Source: Klebsormidium nitens (lineage: Eukaryota > Streptophyta > Klebsormidiophyceae > Klebsormidiales > Klebsormidiaceae). Taken from it: 64,000 nt of DNA. This document shows, one piece after another, positions 1 to 12,552 of the stretch. Location: NCBI GenBank assembly GCA_000708835.1, contig DF236974.1:174626-238625 (forward strand). The letters are read 5' to 3'. A program made the translations under genes and the position numbers. Below the pieces are notes generated by a model that worked only from the letters and a program-made list of their open reading frames with translations, had not been told where the DNA came from and searched no databases. Position 1 is the stretch's first letter; every line of letters starts with the position of its first letter.

Positions 1-1577
1 TCAGCCTGACAGCTGGCTCGGCTGCAAAAAGATTCCATTTGCTCGACCAATCAGACTCTCACGCAGGGAAATCTCAGCGGCTGAGAGCACTCTGCGGCGA
101 AATCACGTGTTAGCCCACGTGAGTACACCTTCTGATTTGCGCAAGGCGGGAAGTACCGGTATTGAGACCGGTGTCATTCTCCATCACCTGTAGAGGATCC
201 CTCTGACCAGGGGTCAGCAGAAAGGGGTTAAAGCCACTGGGTTAATGCCACTGACCCAGCGGTTGAACCGGGCATATGGCTTTCCGGCCGCAGTTCCTCG
301 CTCTGGTTCCAGATAAAATCGAGATGAAAGCGGCCGGGCCTAGATTGTCTATCGGGTAAACGGGCCGCATCCCGGTATCGAAAACCGGGGACATGAAAAC
401 ATAACCCTGGGCCTAACAGTCATGTTAAAGTTCAAAACCTTCCGCCAGGGTTTTTAAATCTCCAGGCTGTAACAGACTTGGGTTCCAGAAGGGTCGGGGA
501 CTGCATTACCTAATGTTATGGCCGACTGGTAATCTAATACCAGTAGTCCAGAAGGGGTCCAAATTTCAAACCTCACGGGCTCACTACAGTGGAGGCCTTT
601 CTGAAACAATGTGCGAGAACCATGCAAGAATGTGTCACTAGGCGTCGTAGAGAGCAGGAACGACGATTCAACGGATACAACACAATCAATGGCATCAGTG
701 AAACGGACCAATTGCGCAACTTAACGAGTCAGCGCACTAGCATGAGGCAAGTGTTCAGGCTTTTGAACGTACTTGATGCATTATATTTTACCGGCTCACG
801 CGTGACAAACTCGAACTTTCAACTTTCTTCTCCAGATTCCTGGCCAAGCAAGCACAAGTCATCCATGTTAGATTCCCACGTACCATGCTGAGCTTCAGTT
901 AACATGTATGTTCCGACCATTGAAAACATGCTTTGAAATGCATTTCTACAAGGCCCTCTAAGAAACGACCAACATCTACTCGAAACAACCAACATCTTGT
1001 CAGCGACAAGATTCTAATACTTCGTTACTTGTGCAATCAGATCTATGCAACTGGACCAAGTACAGATGTTTTACAAAGCCAAATCAATCGATGCTGCTTT
1101 GCTAGCCTCAACCACGTCCATCCATCCGAAGCATAGGCCGTTGGCCTGCAGTAGGTGAGGACGAGAAGACCTTGACCTCTAGCGAAACATCGTAGCGAGT
1201 GAGGGCAGGATGCTCGAGGCCGTTTCGAAGGCTGCCCGGGTCGCCCAGCTGAGGCCTACCCGGATCTTGTGCTCCGTCGTTGGCATTCTATAAGCGTAGG
1301 CTATTTTTCTCGCTGCAGGTAGAAAGAGACACGTCTTTGAGATCCTGCCAGCATGCTACGACGACACGCTTCCTGAAGTAGGGCTGGTGTCCTTCTCGAG
1401 ATGGCAACCGAGTAGGAGAACGTCATGCTGCACCGACCGCTTCACCTGACAATGGGACCTGAATCCAAAATGCGTTTCCTCGACGTGACGCCGCTTCACA
1501 TTGGACAGGAAATCTGGAATCCTCGACTACCACCGTACGCTTAGCCAAGACCATTTGTCATAGCACTATCTTAGCAC
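1..1577. other. Region beyond the 3' end of NDC1 with no supported gene
   Basis: Open frames here are short, overlap on opposite strands and match no family I recognise. The minus-strand NDC1 frame stops at 1578, so the first few hundred bases to its left are probably its 3' UTR. I see no RNA gene or mobile element. Confidence 0.4.
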
Positions 1578-4500
1578 TCAAATCAGCCACGTTTTTATTT
1601 TACCTTGGGTCACGATCCTACCGGTCAGCAAAGCGATGGAGTCGCCACCGATGGTCAGAAAATGTGGCGCCTCAAGCTTCTCACCTATGCTCCCTAACGG
1701 TCCCTCCAACGTCAGCCCGCCGGGTAGGTTCAACGTCACGGTTCCGTCCTTGGCTCCGAGGGTCATCATCTCCCCCAAGTGCTGGTACCTGCAAGCAAGA
1801 TTCTTTATTAGATGCCAGCAAAAAGCACCTTCGTTGCCCCAAGTCGAGCGGGCTTGTGCGAATAAAAGTCCGCAGATTTGATTGACTACGAGATTTGCAA
1901 ACTGCACGTTCCGAAAGTTCGTAAACGGGTTGTGTTCGCAGACACGATAAGAGCGACTGGGCTCTGGAAAAGCAGTGATGTATGCCGTGAATGCTACCGT
2001 CCTGCTCGGAACGCCTGGCATCCACAACAAAGTAACCAACATACAGCAGCCGTTGAGGTCAACATCGGGCGAAAGAGAATAGGAGCGTAGCAAAAAGGCG
2101 ATCGGAATGATGATAGCGCCAGGGTGGAGCTTTTGATTTGACGACTACTCAGTCAAGACTTCGTGAATCGGCTCATAGTAAAGCGTGTCTTGCAATGCAA
2201 GTCCAGCTTCTCTCACAGCTAACGAGTGATTTTGATAACCGCTGTCGTCATTCCGATACAAAGCGCACATAGCGAAAGACAACGCGGCTTACGACGACGC
2301 TTCCCAGAACGGATGCCGAAGACAGCTCCGGGCTTTGCTCACAGTGAATCAGATCGAGCGGCTAAATCCTCGACAGACATCACACAAAATATTAACCTCG
2401 CACAAAGGCAGTTCTACTTCGTAAGGAAGAACTTTGATAACACTGAACGTTGACCGTCACACTCCTGCTTTGTCCTTTTATTTTTTGCGGAACACGAACC
2501 TTGCCTGCGCATGATTTCCCCGTCAAGGATCGTAACACCCCTGTCTTGGACACGTAGCACAGTGCGGCATCGTTCTCTAGCCACAGAGTCCCATACCTTT
2601 CTCACGACGCAAGCCCCCAGCTTCAGAGGACTATTCTCCCGAAGCCAGCCAACTGTTCCCAGTGCGAGATCCATACTCACCTGAAGGGCAGCAGCGGCCG
2701 ACCGTTGATCGCGGCCCAAATGTTCCACCCGACGTAATCCGCCGCCTGAAACGCCACCTGGGCCGTCGGGGCGAGCGTTACGCCCTGCTTGCTGGCCACC
2801 CCGGCCGCGTCCCCCAGTGCGAACACCCGGGGGTGGCCCTTCACCCGGAGCGTCTCGTCTGTCTCGGTCTGGCCTCGGCTGTTGAGCGGAAACGGCTGGT
2901 GGCTTGCGTCGCCCTCGGGGGCAACAGCCTTGGTTCCCACCTGATCGGGTTTGAAGAAAAACTTTAAGAGGACTTGCATTCGAGATCCGGCTTGCACCAC
3001 CAGAAGAGATATGAAAGAGCAAGTTCAAGATGACGTGCATTCGAGGTCAAGGGAAAGCGCAATAGGGAGAAGCTCTATGTCGGATCGCACAGCCTTGCAC
3101 CCAGCTGGAGGCGTATACCACAGCAGTTCCTCGAAAACGACACGTAGTCTGTGTATTGCAAGGCACGACAACAAACGCAGAATTCCTTTCTTCCTGAGAG
3201 AGACAAAAACAGGGTCAAACGTACTCCGACCAACTCTGCGTCGTTCAGCTTCCCACATTTGAGTCTGAAGGCGAGGACCTAAAGCAACATCTTTATCGCC
3301 CGAGAGGCCAAGCTCCTCACCGTCCAGAGTACCAGATCCGCCTCCATCTCGGTCGGCTTGCCAACACCGCTTGCCACGTGTTCAACCTCCAGATACGCCC
3401 TTGTCGACTCGGCCGTTCGCCCGGGGGCTTCCCGAATTGTCGTAACACGGTAGCCTAGCGCAAGCTCCACGTTCCGATCCTGAAGGACCTGCACAACAAG
3501 GGAAAAGGGCGGCGTTTGTATTTTGGGGCGTGTCCGGTTCGGATTATTGCATTCCGCATCTCCCTCATCCGAGAATCGAAATGCCAAAACGACCAAGCTT
3601 CGGAGAGAAGGTTGTCGATGCACACAGATGCCCCAAAAAGTAACCTCGCCCGGACGTCAATAGTTTCCAAGGAGTAACGACCTTCAACGACCTTCATCAC
3701 TGTTGGTCCTGACAAAGCAGTCAAAAAAGATGAACTAAAATGAACAAAGAAGCACGTAAAAAGTTTGCCTCACCTTTTTTGCCGCTTCCCTGTTGCCCTG
3801 CACCCCGCTGGCCACAATGGTTTCAGACGGCTCAATGATCTGGACCCTTGCTTGGGAGCCAAACCGCTCTGCCACTGTAGATGCAAGCTCGACGCCAGTG
3901 TACCCTCCACCAATGATTGATATGCGCAACGGCTGCGGGGCTTGCCGTTGACTCCGCTGCTTGCGCAGGTCAGCCTCTAACCTTGACAGTTGCTTGTCTA
4001 CCCGCTGCAAAGAGTGAAGAGGCGGTTAAGATGATACAGGCCGCAAATGACCTAAAGCAAGCGTACTGGGCTCGAGAAAGCGAGTAAAGACATGGTCGGG
4101 CTGGACAGATGAAGCAGCGATAAAACCGAGTTCCGCTTTGAGACCGCCAGAGTAGTAACGTGCGTGAGCTGTTCTGTCGAGTTGACCGAGAGAAAGTTGG
4201 GAAAACGCTCTCGAAAGGGATCCTTGCGGAGCTGGCAGCTTCGCAGCATTACACCGACCTAGTACACAGGCCCTGACCCCCCGAAACACCGATCCCACCC
4301 GAACGCTGATGCTTCGGCTGGCACGAGTGCCAAGCAGATGGTTCGCAGGTGGTTTAGGGCTCAGTATAGACGGAGTTTGCTTACCTGCGCATCTTCCAAG
4401 GTCGAAAATGGCAGGGCGTTCTCTTTGGCACCGGGCACAAAGCTCATCTTCATTTCTGCCCCAAGGGCCAACACGAGCCTGCAGGATTGCGACTAGGCGT

Positions 4501-6070
4501 TTTCAAAAAGATGGACAAAGAGGGGTTAACATTTCAGGAAACTGCCGAGGCGAGAGACCGGAGAGGGTCTTGAAATGCGGAAGGTGACGGCCAGCCTCTC
4601 CTTAAGTCGATGGCTTCGCGCTTAAATGGAGCTCTCATGTGATCCTACTACTGCAGGTGCGCTAATGTTGACGAGAAGTCTGGAGAAGGACGAAGGCCTG
4701 GACTGTATCGAAATACCGCCTTGCAAGCTGTGAGACACCTTTTGGAGAGTCGTGCATCTTCAAGACTGCTCGAAAAACTGGAAGGGCATCTTTATAACAA
4801 GCGAGCCTGAAAAACGACTAGGTGCCAATCTCAGACAAATCAGTAAAGCACACAAGAATGCTGCTTCCATTCACCACTGACTGCCTGACAGAATTAACAC
4901 TCACCAATCATATGCAATCTCCTCCCCACTCACTAGCCGGACCACTCCCCCTGGGCCTACGGCAGGCATGACCTCCCCTTCCCTATCGTATGGAGCTACG
5001 CTTTTGACTTTGCCCTTCAGGAAGCGGACGTTTGTCCTGGACAGAAGCTCCCTGAAGGGTGGGGCAATCTCCCAGGGGTCAGCCTCTGCAAGTAAAACAA
5101 AGATATATCAATTTCGCACGGTCAAATCTCCCAAGGGTCAGTCTCTGCAACGAAAACAAGGTTAAGTTCACTTTCGCAGGGTCCAAACATAAGCGGTGGG
5201 GTTGGATGAAGCTCCGGTAGCCCACGACCAGACAGGTGAAATGGCCCAACTGCAAGTGCGACCCCCCTGCTCTTCCTTGCAGACAGATTGTCCTCCTCCA
5301 GATTTTGGGAACATGTTTCCACTCAATCATTGAGCTGAAAAGTGGTGTGACCGAGCGCTGTTGTTGAGACAACTCGTAAGCTGGAGTTGCAGCACAGAAT
5401 GATCGTCGAACAAACAGAAGCAAGGTAGTAGCACTGACTGCAAATCAATGCCGCTGTAATCACCTCTATTAAGAAGCTCGTAGAGCATGGGCTTGAACAC
5501 AAAGCGCTCCGACTGGTCCACCAGCATGATCTGCGGCCGCTTGTCGCCAGGCCACGTCAGCGAGTCCAGCCTGAGCGCAGTGTACAGGCCCCCAAACCCG
5601 CCTCCGACGATGCATATTCTTGGTCGGCTCGGATCCGGCCAAGGCACCGATCGAGGGATAGCTGCTGCTGAGGAGTCTCCAAAAGGTTGGGGATGTGAGG
5701 GAGAGTCAGAGCTCTGGGTAGAGGGAGGAGAGGTGTCGGAGCTGCCGGCAGCCGCTGTAACTCTTCGTCTGCCTCTGGAAACTTGTGTCCGCTGCTTGGA
5801 CCTGTTGAAACCTGGCGACGGCGCCGGGGCTGGACGTCTGTGGTTTCTGTCACGAGCATCAAAGTTGTAAGATACTTGTTGGAAGATGCTAAAAGAAGGC
5901 TTTCTGCTGGTTAGGGAGATCTGCAGAGGGCAGCCACAGCTGCGTTCTCTGATCAGGAGCGGAAACAGCAGGCTGCTGCTGGCAAGATGGCTTTGACCTG
6001 CACCCCTGTTGGAAAAAGGGGCAAGCTGGCTAACAAAACCAGCTGCCTTCGCATGCCCAACCGACGCCAT
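1578..6070 (-). CDS. NDC1: Type II NAD(P)H dehydrogenase NDC1, plastid-targeted
   Basis: Plant NDC1 is a flavoprotein of plastoglobules and mitochondria that passes electrons from NAD(P)H to quinones and takes part in plastoquinone and vitamin K1 metabolism. Seven exons join in phase: 6070-5464, 5085-4905, 4478-4385, 4004-3774, 3488-3321, 2940-2681 and 1788-1578, giving 583 residues. The first ~140 residues are rich in Ser, Arg and Pro, like a transit peptide. The FAD-binding motif IVGGGFGGLYTAL lies near residue 150, a second nucleotide-binding motif IIGGGYTGVELAS near 325, and VFALGDAAG near 470. YELLNREADPWEIAPPF and GWNIWAAINGRPLLPF are family hallmarks. The start is the first ATG of the exon encoding the leader. 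The end is shorter than in Arabidopsis: about ten residues separate the GSIGEKLE and DSIALL blocks where roughly twenty are usual. It is divergent from PRD1. Confidence 0.88.
5068..5159 (-). repeat. Tandem copy of the NDC1 exon 2 acceptor and exon start
   Basis: The exon 2 acceptor and first bases (5100-5068 on the minus strand) are repeated 59 bp upstream in the intron (5159-5127), with few mismatches over about 33 bp. Both copies have an AG acceptor behind a T-rich tract. The upstream copy then reads into a stop, so only the downstream one continues the protein. Confidence 0.8.
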
Positions 6071-6919
6071 GGACAGTTATGCACTTTGGCAGCCCCCAAT
6101 GCAGCAGGCCCCTAAACAAGCTGCCCACTTTGCTGTCCCCTAACAAAAGCAGCAATGCGAGCAAGCTGCTCAGAATTGCTTTGCGACGAACAATGGTGCC
6201 AGCACTGATCAACCTATCAACAGTGAACCTACCAGGAGGAAATGGAAATTTCGGAAGGAACGCAGCTTTTCCAGCCCAACTCATCGTGTGTGTGTGTGCC
6301 TGCTCGAGCTCTAGCTGAACACACACGAGAAGACGGCGACGTGGAACGACCTGAGCGTTCGGTACTGCCGGTTCTTGTCAGAAGCTGGTTATACCATTAC
6401 CAGGGAAGAGTCTGAGGCTCTAATAGTATGGAAACGCATCATTAACAGCTGGCTAAAAGGAAAACCGTCAACAGCACCGTTGTCTGTGACGCCCAGTCGA
6501 TTCACGGTGACAGCGCCAACTGGAACTCAAGACGGAAGAATATCCACATCTAGTTGTTGACAGCGCATTGAAGCAACTGGTGCACTGCAAAATTTGCTGA
6601 AAGTTTGCAACAATCGCCATTGCTAGCTTGATTACCTAAGCCCCTTCGTTCGCATTAGGTGCTCCACAGGCTCCATAGAATGCTCCTCGTTGGCGATTAT
6701 CAGCGATGGCTGCGACTTATACTAGGGAATTACCATCATAATATTCACGCCTTCGAAATGCAAACGTCGTGTTCTGAGGAGCCAGCATTGATCTCGAAGT
6801 ATAGGTGCCAGGTGCAATTTGTAAGATGGGCATTCCGAAGCGGCAAAACAGCTCGAATCATTTCTTGATTTAGAACAATAGCTAAAAATGGCCTAAACGG
6901 CTGTACGCTAAAAGTCAGC
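6071..6919. promoter_or_regulatory. Divergent intergenic region between NDC1 and PRD1
   Basis: About 850 bp separate the NDC1 start (minus) from the likely PRD1 start (plus), so both promoters should lie here. A short TG run sits near 6287-6298. I see no convincing TATA box or gene. Position is the only evidence. Confidence 0.45.
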
Positions 6920-9900
6920 ATGAACTACCATCTGCAATTTCCGTTGCATTGGACTGAGGGCCATGCTGATTCACAGGTTCTCAGAATCGAGGCAGGGTCT
7001 GGCAGCATTTGCTTGAGTTGCTTCACTTCGGTCATTGCTGATCAGAGAGCTCTGTTAACTCAGAAGGTGTTTGCTGTGAGCTGCGTGTCTCAGGTTATAG
7101 AGGGAGATCTTCAATTTGCTTCGGCACTGCTAAATTACCGCGCCCTGTTCGTCCGTCCAATCATTGAAGCGCTAGCGACTGGCGAGGATGAAGAGCTCTC
7201 AATGGGGATCTGTAGCATCTGCATCTGCTTAAGCAAACGAAGTCGACCATTTCTGGACCTGTTGGTGTTCAGCGTTTGCTGTGAGCTTGAATGCGAGAAC
7301 GATGGCAGTACGACCTGTTCTTATTTGGTAAGCTTCGTGTCACTTGTGGAGACTGAACCGCTCGATGTACAACTGCCTGATTCAGTGGGAGCTCTTCAAG
7401 GCTGTTGCTTCAATTCATTTTTGATCAAATTGTCGACGAAGGTCTCGGATGACTTTATTTCAACGCAAAAGCCACAGCAAAAAAGCCTCAGGTGCACTGA
7501 GATCTGCTCAAGACAACTGAATACGAGATTTCCAAGATTGATGCAGATTACTGATTAGAACTTGGTACCTTGCAGTTGCACATCCTCGGGAAACTGGTGG
7601 ACCTCTTTTGCAAACAGGCAGGAATACTTCCTCAACCGCTCAAAGCACCCAGCTGCCTTTCAAATATTGTACGAAGTTTGCAGCATCCAAGGTAAGATGA
7701 CCAAGCAAGCACTGCGCCATTCTTTGCTCCTTTCTTGTTCTAGCGAGGTAAAGTGCGTGGATTCATTATGACTTCTGCCGTTCAGTATTGTGTGCTGAGC
7801 ACTTGCCTTACGAAGAATTCAAGATTTCTCCACACGTTGACCATCTCTGTTGGCTCTTCCCTCATCCCTACACCGCTAAGTCCTTTCTGTTAGATATACC
7901 AGAATCTGCGACTTTTGTCGCCGAAGCTTTGGCCTCGCACCTTATGGTAAAACCACCACGACAAAAAACCGTTTCGACATTTTGTTTTCTCCCAGTGAAA
8001 GGGTCCAAGCGGATGCCCTGTTTCTCCTGTTCAAGCTCGCCTCCGTGCCTGATGGCGTGGAGTTTCTTCATCAACTGCCCCAGATACTCTGCACCATGGT
8101 GGAACAGACGCTGCTGGTAGCTTCCCAATCCACGGAAGATGATCTGCGCATTAACAGCCTGGGTAAGGATACTGAAAGAAGCTCTCATCAACTTTGTAGC
8201 TTCGATGTGGGAAAGATATACGAAACTTCAATTGAATTGCCTTGCGTCACTCTTCAAGCAGGCTGCAGACTCAGACGGCCGAACTCCCATCAAATGCTCT
8301 CTGTTGAAAGCTCGAAGCCTATTGAAAGTTTTCAGTGTATTTGACAAATGAACGTGCCTAAAGCTTCCAAGCTATGTGCAGCACTCCTCAACACGCTGGC
8401 AAGGTGCGGCCTCCTCAGTCTGACATCCTTCGACAAGCGTGGCGGACATGCGATTCATCGAAGCGGCCAGGATATCAAGCTGCTGACGGAGGCACTGAAG
8501 GCTTCGCTGCTTTCCGCTGACGTGCACGCACAGCTGCTCGCCTGCCAGTTGACCACCCTTCTCGCTTGCGACCCTTCTCTCGTCACAGAGGCAGACATCG
8601 CACCGCTGGTAGAAGCGGACGTCGACATGTAAGTGACAGATATCTGACTTTGAGATCCTGCTTTTAATATTGGACGTGTTTGGCTGCTCTTTTGAATGTC
8701 TCTGATTACTTCGTGAATCCGAGTTTTTGATTGTCACCGCAAGTCTTCGAAGAGTTCTGACCCAAGCCTCAACGTTCTTCATCTACAGGTTCGTTTACGA
8801 AGTGCTTCGAACCACAAGACCAGGTACTGTGCATACCCATGCAGACTTTCCTCGTTCTTCCTGGCTCTTCGAAACGTCGATCTTCCTCAGCAGCGACTTC
8901 GTACCTTGTCCTATGTTTCTACAAGAACATTCCTTTCGAGACGCTATTACTTCAAATATGCGCAGTGCACGAGAAGCATCTTCTCTCTCTCACTTGAATG
9001 TTCATCTCTCCCTTCACGTCTGGAGAGTGACCTGTTCCTCAACCCGAACCCCTTGATGCGCAGGTGCGCAAGCCGTTTCCGAAGACGCGATCCTCGCGGC
9101 CGCCATCCAGGCCCTCAACGCGCTCTCCCGTGCGGGAGACCCGTTCCGCAGGCACTTCGTGTTCGGCTTCGAGGCAGTCGTGCACGCGCTGGCGAGCGCC
9201 GTGGAAACCAGCTTCGCCGCTCTTCAAGCTGACGTGTGCGCGCTGCTCAGCACGGCCGTAGAGACTAACCCAGGCAGCCTGCCGACAGCCAGCTCCGAGC
9301 AGCTAGTCTGCGCTCTTGCTTCGGTTCTCGAGCAACATTTGGACGGGATCCAAGCGACCTCGTCGCACAACGAACCTCTCAACCCCGCCGTCTTTGCCTG
9401 CACTTGCGGCTCGCTCGCGAGCGTGCTGACGTGGCGGTCCAGTCTGCTGACGTCAGAGAAGACGGCAGAGGCGCTGACGGTTGCTCTGAGCATTCTCAGT
9501 GCCGTTGACGGCAGGAGCGAAGCAGAGGACTACATCCGCGTGGCAGCCAATCTGCTAGCAAAAGCGATCGGCGTCGTCCTTTCCCTAAACAGCGGCGGGA
9601 TTGGAGAAGGGGAAGCTGATGTTGCAGCTTTGCTGATAAATCACTGCGACGTTTACCTTGTACCCGCTTACATAAGCTGCCAGGAAGATGCGCTAAATTC
9701 GAACGTCCATATTGCCGCGCACGAGGCCCTATCGGCTGCGTTGCAGCTTCCAGTAGAGTGCGCGCAGCTTCTCGCGCAGAAGCTGGCGGCGACCATGTGG
9801 ATCCGCCTCGACTTCGAGCTTCTCGCAAGGATGACTTCGGAAGCCACGCTCCGCGGAGCCATTTTTCGCTTCTTGGCAGTCCTCGTGGGACACGTGTCTG

Positions 9901-12552
9901 GCTCAGAGGCCGGCGAGCTGATCAACAAGGTGATCGTCAGCCTGCCGCACAACGCTGAGGGTATGCTGGCCGCTCTAGAAAATTCTACTGGCGGGACGAG
10001 AGAGGACATTGCGCTACAAGAAGCGGTACTGGCACTCCTTCACTGTGGAGCACTGTATCAGGAGAACCGGTGAGTTGCAGAAACAGGCTCTCTTCTCGCA
10101 CCGAGTATTATGGTCATATCTGCGGTACGCACGGCACAGAAGAACTCAACGTATCCCAGATTCACCCCTTTCCTCCTGTCAAGCTTCCTGTGGTAGCAAC
10201 CTTGAAACCCCGTCAGGGCTTTCAAAGATTTCAGGAGCTTTTATGTAGCCGTTCCAGGCATTCCTGATAGTGAACTTAGTTGTTGTAAGAATCTTGCAAG
10301 ATCTGACGGATGCATTCGATTGCAGGATTGTCGACGAGGTGCAGCTCCTGGCGAGCATCGAGCGCCTGCTGCTGTCGCCTGCTTGGCAGACCACCCCGGG
10401 CGTGTCGGACTCCACCATCAAGCACCTCCTCTTTCTCTATTCAACCACCCGCGAAGCCTCTAGCGCGGGAGGCGTCCGCTGGAACCCGCGCGCTGAGCGC
10501 GCGCTCGTGGACCTCCTAGACGCGCGGGGCGCGCTGCCGGCCGCGGCGCACGAGCTGCCACTCCCCGTTATCGCGTGGCTTTTCCAACAAGAGCGGCTCC
10601 GGGACTTCTGCACCAGCCAGATCGAGCGCTGGCTGATCGAAGCACCCGATGCGGGAACAGGAGTCCTGGGGCTTGCGGCGGAGGTGCTTGCCAAGACAAG
10701 GGAAGCGCCGTTGTTCGTGTCGAGCGTCGTCGAGAGGCTGACGTCGAGTTGTGCATTTGAGCCGATGGGGAGGCTTTTCCAAAGCATGAAGCAGATTGCG
10801 AGCGGTTCCGGAGAAGCGGGGACGGCGCTCGTGCGAGGGGGACTGATCGAGAAGGTGCGCGATCAGCAGAAGCTTTGAAGATATCCTGTGCGGAAGCTTT
10901 TCAAAAGCAGGCTCAATAACCCGTCGAACGATTCTTGATCTGACCAGATTGACGGAGTCAAATCTCATCAAATCATCTGTAACTTTCGCAGAGATCAGAG
11001 CTTTTGAATTGCTGATCCACCTCAGAAATGAAATAACATCCTCGCAGCCCTTTCTCACAGTCGAAGGCTTTGATCTCTATGATTTGTATCCAGCGAAGCT
11101 GGTTACACCATTTACGAAATCAATCTTCTGCAGATAAGGAAGCTTCTCCTTCTTCGTGTGAGAAATGTACCGGTCTCCATCCTCACTGGAACCTTCGACC
11201 TGATTGGCGCACTTCTTCCCAACCTCGCAAGGGTAGCCGCACACGAAGCAGGAGAATGGGGACATCTCTCTCAGCAGGTAATTTCCGCCGATTTTTCGTC
11301 GAATATGGTCCCGAGCCTGCACCTGCACCTTTGATGACTACTGAATTGTAGAACCCCTGGAAGGGAAGGTAGTGCACGAAACATGCCTGATACAAAAGAC
11401 CATTTGCGATCTCCGATGACCACCTGCGACTTTAGATTGTTCAGAAGGGCGAAACCTGCTCGCACTTCTGTACAGGGTTTTGAGGTACCCGTTCCTTCTG
11501 CAGATTCTTACTCTCAACCGCTTCTTTGATCACAGGTGTGTAAGATTTTCCTAGACGAGACGCGGCAGCCGGCGTCGCCCGCATCGCTTCCTCTCCTGCT
11601 TGCCGGCTTGAACCTCCTAAACCGCGTCCTCTTCGACGGCCTCCTCCAAACCCCCGCGCTCCGCGAGCCCGCGGCCGCGCTCCTGGGCAACGCGGAGCTC
11701 AGGCAGTTCTGCGAGAACGTCATCCTCGAGTCTGCGCGCTCGCAGTCCAAGGGCGCGCGCGCGCAAAGCAGCGCCCGGGACAAGCTCCTTCTGGCAGCCC
11801 TGACGTTCCATCACTTATGGCTGTACAGAAGTGCCCTCGAAGTTCCGTCGTTCCGTCTGGCTGCTTCCGCTCCGGAACCATCCGCTGTGAGCTTCGGGGA
11901 GCTGCTCCAGATCCTGCAGTCGGGGCCCAGTGCAGCGCGCGCTGTTGCATCGTCGTGCCTCGTCGCGCTCATCTCGCAAATGGGGGATTCCGGGGTCCAG
12001 TGCGGAACGGATAAGGAGCGGCACGGAACCCCGTCTCCAAGCGGAGCCCTCACGGGGCCTCATTTGCGCGTGCTCGCGTTCCTTTTGCATAACCTGCTGT
12101 CCTCCGACGGCGGGCTCCTGCGACGGAACGGATTCCGCTGCCTCGCCGGGCTCTGCCAAGCCGGAAGCCTGCCTCCCGGGGTGAGCGAAGTGGCGACCCA
12201 CAGCCCTTGGAACCGGTTCCTCGCGCAAGAGTTCGTCGCTTCCGTTTCCGCTGCGAGCGATTCCGCTGGGACGCTGCCGCTCGAAGCGGCGCCCCTAATG
12301 ACAAGCTTTCTGCGCCTGTCCCCGAGGCCAAAGTGGCTCGCAAACGTGTTGTCGCCGCAAAGCTGCTCGAAGATCGTCGACTGGGTCTGCTCAGCCAAGC
12401 AGCTGTCGCCGGATCTGATCGAGTTTCTGTGCGCGCTCCGGGAGGGCGGTTTTCTGGAGGCGGACGACGTCTGCAAGCTGCAGGCCTTGTTTCAGGCGAG
12501 CCTTCCCTTCGTCGCCTGCAACCGAAAGGAAGCGGAGTCCAATCGAGGATGA
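6920..12552 (+). CDS. PRD1: PRD1 / MEI1-like meiotic recombination initiation protein
   Basis: PRD1 is the plant counterpart of mammalian MEI1 and is needed for meiotic double-strand break formation with SPO11 and its partners. The first exon has GSICLSCFTS followed by an alpha-helical block ending in FVRPIIEALA, matching the Cys-containing N-terminus of PRD1. Later blocks LRINSLASKLCAALLNTLA and VQADALFLLFKLA also align with the family. Supported exons are 6920-7327, 7576-7691, 7996-8162, 8364-8628, 8789-8823, 9064-10069, 10326-10854 and 11536-12552. Phases agree from 7996 onward. Between 7692 and 7995 at least one exon (around 7875-7947) is present but its borders are unclear. The donor at 10855 is GTGCGC, a weaker form. 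The rest is helical, repeat-like protein without catalytic motifs, as expected. ATG 6920 is the likely start; a 5' exon is possible. Confidence 0.75.

Noticed and set aside
11617-12476. Several long minus-strand and alternative-frame open frames opposite the last PRD1 exon
   Set aside because: They overlap each other and the well-supported PRD1 coding frame; GC-rich sequence has few stops. Their composition (Arg/Ala/Ser-rich) is typical of shadow frames.
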